A stretch of 64,000 nucleotides of DNA from JBCBCP01 sp039817385 (GTDB lineage: Bacteria; Pseudomonadota; Alphaproteobacteria; Rhodobacterales; Rhodobacteraceae): NCBI GenBank assembly GCA_039817385.1, contig JBCBVY010000006.1, forward strand, positions 124,001 through 188,000. Direction: 5' to 3'. Made by a program: the position numbers and the translations under genes. This document shows, one piece after another, positions 58,240 to 64,000 of this stretch (positions are counted from its first letter, which is position 1; the number at the start of each line of letters is the position of its first letter). The notes under the pieces are model-generated. The model did no database searches, had not been told where the DNA came from, and saw nothing but the letters and a program-made list of their open reading frames with translations.

Positions 58240-59895
58240 TCAGGCAAAACGCCCCTGACAGAACCAGCCCGCCGACATCGTCCCACCATGCGCGTAATAG
58301 AGCCAAAGCCGCGCGCCGCGCTCTGTCTCCACCGCCCAGTAGTCGCGCACGCCGCTGCGCCAGTTCGGATCGTCCAGCCACCATTCGGGCGCGATGCGTT
58401 CGGGCCCCGTGGCCCATGTGCGCACGTGGTCCTGCCCGCGCCAGCGGAACGTCTCGGGCAGGCGCGGGCTGTCCGGGGCGGTCACCGGCTCGGGCTGCCA
58501 GAGGGTGACGGGGCGCGGGCCCGGCGGGCGCGGCCAGGGGCCTTGGGCGGGGGCGGACCACGCGGCGGCGAGCACGCTGTGCGCCTTTTCGGGGATGTTG
58601 CTGGAGGCCGGGTGGAGCCGGGTGATCGCCTCCAGCCCCACACGGGCGCCCAGCCGTCCAATCAGGTCTTCGAGCGCCGCGCCCTGATCCCGGCGGCCCC
58701 GGCCCCGCCGCGCGGCCTCCGCGTGGCCCGCGACCGCGCGGTCGTGCAGCGGTTCGGTCGCTAGCGCCTCAAGCCGCAGCATGTCGATGCCAAAGCCCGC
58801 GTCGATCTGGTCCAGCTTCAACTGCAGAAGGGGGCGGATGCGGTCCGCCTCATGGCCCGGACGGGCGAGGCTGACGGTCACCGATTCCACCGCATGATCG
58901 GTGCGGAAGGCCTGAAGGCGCAGGGTGCGCACCCCCCGCCCCTTGGCCCGCAGCGCCGCGCAGAGCCGTGGCAGCAGCCGGTCGATACCCGCCAGCACGT
59001 CTTCCTCCAGCCCGATCGGGTCGGGCAGGGTCATGCGCACAGCAAATTGGTCGGGCGGCTTGGCCGGAGAGACCGGCTCCGGCGCGCTGCCCATCGCCTG
59101 ATCGAGGCGCAGCACCAGCCCCTTGCCAAAGCGGCGGGCGAGGCCCGCGCGGGGCTGGCCCAGCACATCGCCGATGCGCCGCAGGCCCAGCCGGTTCAGC
59201 GCAGCCACCGCCCCCTCGTCCAGCCGCAGCGCGGCCACCGGCAGGGGCGAAAGCGCGCTGTAGGTCTGACCCGGCGCGGCGATGCGGTGCGCCCCGCCCC
59301 CTTCGGCGGTGACGGCAGGCGCGGTGCCGCCCTTGGTCCAGTGCCGCTTGCCTGCGCGGGAGCGGGTGGCGCGCGCCTCTTGCTGGATCGCATCGCCAGA
59401 GCGGCCCTGCGCCGCGCCCTGCCCCGCGTAACGGGCCAGCGCCCAGGCCGCGCCGCGGGTGTCGGCCAGCCCGGCGCGCACGGTCAGCCCCATCTCGGCG
59501 CAGTCGCCTTCCAGCACCTCCAGCAGCGGCGCCTCCCCCCCGAACAGATGCGCGCAGCCGGTCAGGTCCACGACCAGCCCATCATCGCCCTCGGGCGCGG
59601 CCCAGGGGCTGAACTTGCCCGCCCAGCGGCGCAGGACGGCCAGAAAGGCGTCCTCGGCCTGTTTCTGGCGCGTCCGTGTCTGAAGCCCATCACACATCGC
59701 GTGCGCATCGCGCACCGGTTGGCCCACGCGAATGCCCCGCGCCGCGGCCTGCGCGCAGACGGACGAGACGACCTGCGCATTGCCCACCTGTTCCACCACC
59801 ACCAGCGGGCGATCTTCAAGCAGCCCCTCGCGGCGCAAGAGGCGTTCGGCGCCAAGGCGCGGAAACCAGAGGGACAGGATACGGCGGTCGGGCAC
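58240..59895 (-). CDS. imuB: ImuB-like Y-family polymerase accessory protein
   Basis: About 551 residues from GTG at 59895 (VPDRRILSLWFPRLGAERLL). The Y-family fold is retained (GLVVDLTGCAHLFGGE, GLADTRGAAWALARYAG), but the first catalytic acidic motif is replaced, as in ImuB. The long C-terminal region (LHPASSNIPEKAH, FRWRGQDHVRTWATGPERIAPEWW) is typical. ImuB bridges the clamp to DnaE2 in SOS mutagenesis. No imuA or dnaE2 is adjacent. A perfect SOS box covers the more upstream GTG at 59931, favouring the internal start. Confidence 0.9.
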   Translation of the reverse strand: MPDRRILSLWFPRLGAERLLRREGLLEDRPLVVVEQVGNAQVVSSVCAQAAARGIRVGQPVRDAHAMCDGLQTRTRQKQAEDAFLAVLRRWAGKFSPWAAPEGDDGLVVDLTGCAHLFGGEAPLLEVLEGDCAEMGLTVRAGLADTRGAAWALARYAGQGAAQGRSGDAIQQEARATRSRAGKRHWTKGGTAPAVTAEGGGAHRIAAPGQTYSALSPLPVAALRLDEGAVAALNRLGLRRIGDVLGQPRAGLARRFGKGLVLRLDQAMGSAPEPVSPAKPPDQFAVRMTLPDPIGLEEDVLAGIDRLLPRLCAALRAKGRGVRTLRLQAFRTDHAVESVTVSLARPGHEADRIRPLLQLKLDQIDAGFGIDMLRLEALATEPLHDRAVAGHAEAARRGRGRRDQGAALEDLIGRLGARVGLEAITRLHPASSNIPEKAHSVLAAAWSAPAQGPWPRPPGPRPVTLWQPEPVTAPDSPRLPETFRWRGQDHVRTWATGPERIAPEWWLDDPNWRSGVRDYWAVETERGARLWLYYAHGGTMSAGWFCQGRFA

Positions 59896-59925
59896 GGCAA
59901 ACACTCCGGGTGGCAGCGGGGCAAT

Positions 59926-59940
59926 GTTCACACTTTGTTC
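59926..59940 (-). promoter_or_regulatory. LexA/SOS box GAAC-N7-GAAC
   Basis: On the minus strand GAAC-AAAGTGT-GAAC matches the alphaproteobacterial LexA consensus perfectly. It lies 31 bp before the likely imuB start and overlaps an alternative GTG start. Confidence 0.85.
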
Positions 59941-59980
59941 TTATTGTGAGATGCTTATCGTGAGTCGGCGCCTAAGTCCA

Positions 59981-60598
59981 TCAGGTGCCGTAGCGCGCCA
60001 TGAACGTGTCGACCGCCCCGTCGATCACGCGGTCGACCTCAGCCTCTGAGGGGGCCTCCGTCACACCAAAGATGCAGCGCAGCCAGATATCGGCCTTGCA
60101 CATCTCGCCAAACTGGTCGGCGGCCAGCGCGTAATCGTCAATCTGCAGCTCCCCCCGCGCCTCGGCCTCAGCGAAATACGCGGCCATCTCCGCCCGCATC
60201 ACCTGCGGACCCGATTCGTGGAAGACCCGTCCGATTTCCGGAAAATGTTCGGCCTCCGTCAGACAGATGCGGAAAATCTGCTGGCCCAGCCGAGAGGTCA
60301 GGAAGCGCAGGAACGACCGGCCCGCAAAGCCCAAAACCGCGCGCGGGGGCGCCGCATCATCGATCAGCTCGACCACGTGTTTGGTCTGGCGCGCGCATTC
60401 GGCGCGCAGCACCTCCATGAACAGAACCCGCTTGTCCGGAACATAGGCATACAGCGTCGCCTTGCTGACGCCCGCCACGCGCGCGATCTCGTCCACGCTG
60501 GCCCGTTCAAAACCATCGGCCATAAAGACTTCGCGCGCACCTTCGATCACCTGATCGAACTTGCGGCCCTTGCGGATGATTGGGGAGGCGTCGTTCAT
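59981..60598 (-). CDS. TetR/AcrR-family transcriptional regulator
   Basis: 205 residues from ATG 60598 (MNDASPIIRKGRKFDQV). The HTH is ASVDEIARVAGVSKATLYAYV, followed by a TetR_C-type ligand domain (LRFLTSRLGQQIFRICLTEAEHFP). An alternative ATG at 60631 would place the operator-like palindrome inside the gene. It diverges from an AEC-family transporter gene, a classic repressor-exporter pair, with a short palindrome between. Confidence 0.9.
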   Translation of the reverse strand: MNDASPIIRKGRKFDQVIEGAREVFMADGFERASVDEIARVAGVSKATLYAYVPDKRVLFMEVLRAECARQTKHVVELIDDAAPPRAVLGFAGRSFLRFLTSRLGQQIFRICLTEAEHFPEIGRVFHESGPQVMRAEMAAYFAEAEARGELQIDDYALAADQFGEMCKADIWLRCIFGVTEAPSEAEVDRVIDGAVDTFMARYGT

Positions 60599-60610
60599 AT
60601 CGCTAATATA

Positions 60611-60622
60611 AACCGCCCGGTT
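60611..60622. promoter_or_regulatory. Candidate TetR operator AACCG-CC-CGGTT
   Basis: A perfect 12-bp inverted repeat in the 80-bp gap between the divergent tetR and transporter genes, next to an AT-rich TATATT stretch on the minus strand. Location suggests autoregulation and control of the transporter. Confidence 0.5.
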
Positions 60623-60678
60623 CACTTGCATAGACCCGTCCTTGCGCGCAGTACGCGGTGCGGGCTATCCCGGCGGCA

Positions 60679-61614
60679 ATGCTGGCGATTTTCCTCAAGA
60701 CACTGCCCTTCTTTGCGCTGATCGGGCTGGGCTACTGGGCCGGACGCACGCGGTTTTTCACCGCGGAGGCGACGGCCTACCTGACGAAGTTTGTCTTCTA
60801 CTTTGCCCTGTCGGCGATGCTGTTTCGGTTTTCTGCGAACCTGTCGCTGGCGGAGGTCTGGGACTGGCGGCTGGTGGCGGCCTACCTATGGGCAACGCTG
60901 TTTGTCTACGGCATTGCGACCATCGTGGGCCTGCTCCGGCGGCAGTCGGTGGAGGTGACGGCTGTAGAGGCGCAATGCGCAGTAATCGGCAACACGGGCT
61001 TTCTGGGCGTGCCGATGCTGACCCTCCTGCTGGGGCCGGAAGCGATTGGCCCGGTGGTGCTGGCGCTGGCGATTGACCTGATCGTGTTCTCCTCGCTGAT
61101 CGTGATCCTGATCACCATCAGCCGCGAGGGGCGGATGCAGCTTGCGGTGCTGCGGGTCGTCGGGCTGGGCCTTTTGAATAACCCGATGATCGTCGCGATG
61201 AGTGCGGGGTTCATCTGGTCCTCCGTGGGGCTGCCTCTGCCCACGGCTTTGGATGATTTCCTGCTGCTGCTGGGCGCGGCGGCGACGCCGGGTGCGCTCT
61301 TTGCCATTGGCGCGTCGCTCGCGGGCAAAAGCGCGGAGCGGATCGAGGTGGCGGGCTGGCTGACATTTGCGAAGCTAGTGCTGCATCCGGCGTTTGTGGC
61401 CCTCGCCTGCATTTACCTGTTCCATGTGGACCCGTTCGCGACGTCTGTGCTGATTGCCACCGCTGCGCTGCCTGTGGCGGGCAACATCTATATCCTCGCG
61501 CAGCATTACGGAGTTGCGCCGCAGCGGGTATCGGCGGCGATCCTTGTGTCCACGGTGCTGTCGATTGTGACGGTGAGCTTGGTGATTGCCTGGGTGAGCC
61601 AGCAGTTTCTGTAG
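60679..61614 (+). CDS. AEC (auxin efflux carrier) family transporter
   Basis: 311 residues from ATG 60679 (MLAIFLKTLPFFALIGLGYW) with about ten hydrophobic helices in two halves. The family features QCAVIGNTGFLGVPMLTLLLG and the C-terminal ATAALPVAGNIYILAQHYG are present. AEC proteins move small organic anions such as malate or malonate in bacteria. Substrate unknown. A GTG at 60658 is an alternative start. A REP-like palindrome follows the stop. Confidence 0.9.
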   Translation: MLAIFLKTLPFFALIGLGYWAGRTRFFTAEATAYLTKFVFYFALSAMLFRFSANLSLAEVWDWRLVAAYLWATLFVYGIATIVGLLRRQSVEVTAVEAQCAVIGNTGFLGVPMLTLLLGPEAIGPVVLALAIDLIVFSSLIVILITISREGRMQLAVLRVVGLGLLNNPMIVAMSAGFIWSSVGLPLPTALDDFLLLLGAAATPGALFAIGASLAGKSAERIEVAGWLTFAKLVLHPAFVALACIYLFHVDPFATSVLIATAALPVAGNIYILAQHYGVAPQRVSAAILVSTVLSIVTVSLVIAWVSQQFL

Positions 61615-61619
61615 CGCAT

Positions 61620-61641
61620 GGTGGGTTTACACCCACCCTAC
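61620..61641. repeat. Single REP-like palindrome
   Basis: GGTGGGT-TTAC-ACCCACC followed by CTAC, same family as at 32068-32169 and 44412-44434, six bases after the AEC transporter stop. Confidence 0.75.
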
Positions 61642-61685
61642 AACGCGGCCTAGAGTGCGCCAGGCAGACCAGCAGGAGACCCGCG

Positions 61686-62516
61686 ATGCAAACCCAATCC
61701 GAAAACGCCTGTTTTGGCGGCACGCAAGGGGTCTACACGCACCCCTCTACCGTCTGTTCCTGTGACATGACCTTTGGCCTCTTCCTGCCGAAGGAGGCGG
61801 AGCATGGCTCTGTACCGCTGCTGTGGTATCTGTCGGGCCTGACCTGCACCCATGAGAACGCGATGACCAAGGCCGGCGCGCAGGCTTGGGCGGCAGAGCA
61901 AGGCATTGCGATCTGCTTTCCCGACACCTCCCCGCGCGGGGCGGACGTGGCAGACGACGAGAGCTATGACCTGGGCAAGGGCGCGGGGTTCTACGTCAAC
62001 GCGACGCAAGCGCCTTGGGCGGCCCATTACCGGATGTGGGATTACATCACCGAAGAGCTGCCCATGCTGCTGGAGCGGAACTTTGACCTCGACATGGACG
62101 CGCAGGCGATCACCGGGCATTCGATGGGCGGGCACGGGGCGCTGACGATGGGACTCGCACTGCCGGGGCGATTCCGGTCCGTGTCGGCCTTTGCGCCGAT
62201 CTCGAACCCGACCGCGTCCGATTGGGGTCGCAAGCAGCTGGCCGCCTACCTCGGGGAAGACGAGGCCGCGTGGTCGCCCCATGATGCGACGCTTATGATG
62301 CGGGAGCACGGCTTTGACGGGCCGATGTTGATCGACACGGGCACAAACGATCAGTTCATCGACCTTCTGAAGCCCGAAGCCCTGGCCGAGGCCATTGCCG
62401 CTCGCCGTCAGCAGGCGCAGCTGCGGCTGCAACCGGGCTATGACCATTCGTATTTCTTTGTCGCCACCTTTATGGAGGAGCACATCGCCTTTCACGCGGA
62501 GGCGCTCTACGCGTGA
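61686..62516 (+). CDS. fghA: S-formylglutathione hydrolase
   Basis: 276-residue esterase D-type alpha/beta hydrolase that releases formate and glutathione in formaldehyde detoxification. Nucleophile Ser146 lies in ITGHSMGGHGALTMGL, with the oxyanion LSGLTCTHENA and the C-terminal His in GYDHSYFF. The zinc-independent family is complete in length. It is followed with a 4-base overlap by a DUF188 gene. The partner gfa/adhI genes are not in this window. Confidence 0.96.
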   Translation: MQTQSENACFGGTQGVYTHPSTVCSCDMTFGLFLPKEAEHGSVPLLWYLSGLTCTHENAMTKAGAQAWAAEQGIAICFPDTSPRGADVADDESYDLGKGAGFYVNATQAPWAAHYRMWDYITEELPMLLERNFDLDMDAQAITGHSMGGHGALTMGLALPGRFRSVSAFAPISNPTASDWGRKQLAAYLGEDEAAWSPHDATLMMREHGFDGPMLIDTGTNDQFIDLLKPEALAEAIAARRQQAQLRLQPGYDHSYFFVATFMEEHIAFHAEALYA

Positions 62517-62953
62517 TCTACGTGGACGCAGATGCCTGCCCGGTGAAGGACGAGGCCGAACGGGTCGCAACCCGGCACAAGGTGCAGATGTTCCTTGTGG
62601 CCAATGGCGGCCTGCGCCCCTCGCGTAATCCTTTGGTCGACGTGGTCGTCGTCCCCGAAGGCCCGGACGTTGCCGACATGTGGATCGCAGAGCGTGCAGG
62701 GCCGGGGGATGTGGTGATCACCGGGGACATACCGCTCGCTGCGAAATGCGTTGAGGCGGGGGCAAGGGTGCTGAAACATAATGGCGAGGCGCTGACACAA
62801 GCCAACGTGCGCGAGGCGCTGGCCACGCGCGATCTGATGACCGATCTGCGGGCTGCGGACCCCTTCCGGCAAGGCGGCGGCAAGGGGTTCACAAAGGCGG
62901 ACAGGTCGCGTTTTCTGGACGCGCTGGAGCGGGAAATGAGAGCGGTGAAATGA
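62513..62953 (+). CDS. YaiI/YqxD-family (DUF188) protein
   Basis: 146 residues beginning MIYVDADACPVKDEAERVA, the hallmark of DUF188, with ADMWIAERAGPGDVVITGDIPLA and RGAR-like EAGARVLKHNGEALT. The pattern of acidic residues resembles PIN-domain nucleases, but no activity is established. It overlaps fghA and the HAD gene by four bases each. Confidence 0.92.
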   Translation: MIYVDADACPVKDEAERVATRHKVQMFLVANGGLRPSRNPLVDVVVVPEGPDVADMWIAERAGPGDVVITGDIPLAAKCVEAGARVLKHNGEALTQANVREALATRDLMTDLRAADPFRQGGGKGFTKADRSRFLDALEREMRAVK

Positions 62954-63567
62954 TCGAAGCGGTTGTGTTCGACATCGGCAACGTGCTGATGCACTGGTCG
63001 CCGGAACGGATGTATGACGCGCGCATTGGCGCGGCGCGGCGCAAGGCGCTGTTCGCGGCGGTGCCGCTCGAGGCGATGAACCTTGAGGTCGACCGGGGCG
63101 CGCCCTTTGCGGAGACGGTCGCGGCGCTGGCTGAAGCCCACCCGGATTGGCGGGACGAGGTGATGATGTGGCACGATCACTGGCTTGAGATGGCCCATGC
63201 CGACATCCCCCGCTCTGTCCGGGTGATGGGGGCGCTGCAAGCAAAGGGCGTGCCCGTCTTCAGCCTGACGAATTTCGGCATTCAGACCTATGACCTCGCC
63301 GCACAGCACTACCCGTTCATGCGCCAGTTCGACCGGGATTTCATCAGCGGGCATATGGGTGTGATCAAACCGGATGCAGCGATTTACGAGGGGCTGGAGA
63401 CGGCGACGGGCCTTTCCGGGCCGCAGCTGATCTTTACCGATGACCGGGCCGAGAACATCGCGGTGGCGGACGCGCGCGGGTGGAAGACGCATTTGTTTGA
63501 AGGCCCGGATGGGTGGGCGGACCGGATGGTGGCCGAAGGGCTGCTGGGCGCGGAAGAGGCGGCATGA
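62950..63567 (+). CDS. HAD-superfamily hydrolase
   Basis: 205 residues. Motif I is VVFDIGNVL (the second Asp is Gly/Asn-shifted as in the YihX-type group), motif II SLTNFG, the Lys in GVIKPDAAIYEG and motif III FTDDRAENIAVADARGW. The cap region resembles the haloacid-dehalogenase/epoxide-hydrolase-N-like class. Substrate unknown. It overlaps the next gene by ATGA. Confidence 0.9.
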   Translation: MIEAVVFDIGNVLMHWSPERMYDARIGAARRKALFAAVPLEAMNLEVDRGAPFAETVAALAEAHPDWRDEVMMWHDHWLEMAHADIPRSVRVMGALQAKGVPVFSLTNFGIQTYDLAAQHYPFMRQFDRDFISGHMGVIKPDAAIYEGLETATGLSGPQLIFTDDRAENIAVADARGWKTHLFEGPDGWADRMVAEGLLGAEEAA

Positions 63568-64000
63568 GCGTTCCCGTCATCTCTTCAGAAGATGGCGAAC
63601 GGGTGCTCGACTGGCTGCACCTGACCGACGCTCTGGCGCAGGGGCACGCCCTGCCCAAGGCGCAGATTGGCGATACCTTTCTCTACCGCGATCCCGACAC
63701 GGTCCTGAGCCGCGCGGCGTGGATCGATGGGATGGGGATGCTGGTGAAGACGGCGACGATCTTTCCCGGCAATGTCGATGTGCCCAGCATCAATGGCGGC
63801 GTGTCGCTGTTTTCGGACAGCGATGGCACGTTGGACGCGATCATCGACTTTCACCTCGTCACCAAATGGAAGACGGCGGGTGACAGCCTGCTTGCCGCGC
63901 TGCGCCTAAGCCCTCGGGCGGAGCGCATCCTGATCGTTGGCGCAGGCACAGTTGCCCGCAATGTGCGCGCGGCCTTTGGGGCGGGCTTCCCAGGGGCGCA
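63564..64000 (+). CDS. Ornithine cyclodeaminase/mu-crystallin-like protein, partial
   Basis: The window ends within the gene, leaving 145 codons. The N-terminal part (MSVPVISSEDGERVLDW) precedes VKTATIFPGNVDVPSINGGV with the substrate Lys, and the NAD-binding RILIVGAGTVARNVRAAF. This order matches the ornithine cyclodeaminase/mu-crystallin family, which also includes alanine and ketimine reductases. The ATG overlaps the HAD stop. Confidence 0.88.
   Translation, partial: MSVPVISSEDGERVLDWLHLTDALAQGHALPKAQIGDTFLYRDPDTVLSRAAWIDGMGMLVKTATIFPGNVDVPSINGGVSLFSDSDGTLDAIIDFHLVTKWKTAGDSLLAALRLSPRAERILIVGAGTVARNVRAAFGAGFPGA

Overview
This window is an ordinary-looking, GC-rich alphaproteobacterial chromosome segment, most likely from the Rhodobacterales (Roseobacter group). 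The evidence is the combination of a CcrM-type GANTC methylase, a GAAC-N7-GAAC SOS box, the pmbA / inositol-phosphatase / DUF4170 / KdtA-like / lpxK gene order, the mutY / DUF721 / DsbA block, DUF2794, DUF2125, DUF3095 and DUF3576 proteins, and very high GC at third codon positions. About 70 genes are packed on both strands, with many 1-4 bp stop/start overlaps. I saw no rRNA, tRNA, CRISPR array, prophage, intact insertion sequence or plasmid function.

Layout. 1-4190 (minus): start of a probable secreted Hint-type protein, ftsK and an aminotransferase. 4313-9527: amidase, UbiH-type monooxygenase, Trm112-like protein, LON-domain protein, thioredoxin/TPR chaperone, exonuclease III. 9585-14568: hairpin-rich spacer, OmpR-type regulator, ribA and an L,D-transpeptidase, PLP-binding protein, porin, DUF3576 lipoprotein. 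14645-18700: leuS-lptE-holA operon. 18935-24350: small secreted protein, GST, flavoprotein-mscS pair, HNH protein, enoyl-CoA hydratase-SDR pair. 24483-32077: DUF2125, MFS transporter, then pmbA to lpxK (envelope and lipid A). 32166-39830: CoA-transferase-DsbA-DUF721 divergent from mutY, alkB, phosphoesterase, class III cyclase, TetR. 39937-40858: a small decayed patch with a broken trypsin-like peptidase. 40977-43310: ccrM, rnhB, secreted protein. 43462-47681: secreted protein plus a membrane-anchored winged-helix protein, HpcH/HpaI aldolase, DUF3095, asd. 47750-54070: DUF4139 protein, unassigned spacer, SbtA/SbtB-like bicarbonate module, Hpt-like protein, M17 peptidase-NlpC/P60 pair. 54206-64000: DUF2794, paaI-paaK, VOC protein, 5'-nucleotidase-like protein, imuB, TetR/AEC transporter, fghA, DUF188, HAD and the start of an ornithine cyclodeaminase-like gene.

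The genes mostly serve core functions: division and segregation (ftsK), cell-cycle methylation (ccrM), DNA repair (mutY, xthA, imuB), translation (leuS), envelope biogenesis (lptE, lpxK, porin, L,D-transpeptidase, NlpC/P60) and catabolism (paaI/paaK, alkB, fghA). I found no obviously new multi-gene defence or mobile system. The most informative observations are regulatory or architectural: GANTC sites inside a predicted ccrM promoter, an SOS box covering the first possible start of imuB, a membrane protein with a C-terminal OmpR-like DNA-binding domain, an SbtA/SbtB pair in a presumed heterotroph, a KdtA-like protein without its catalytic glutamate, two families of short intergenic palindromic repeats, and convergent genes whose stop codons overlap or sit in palindromes.
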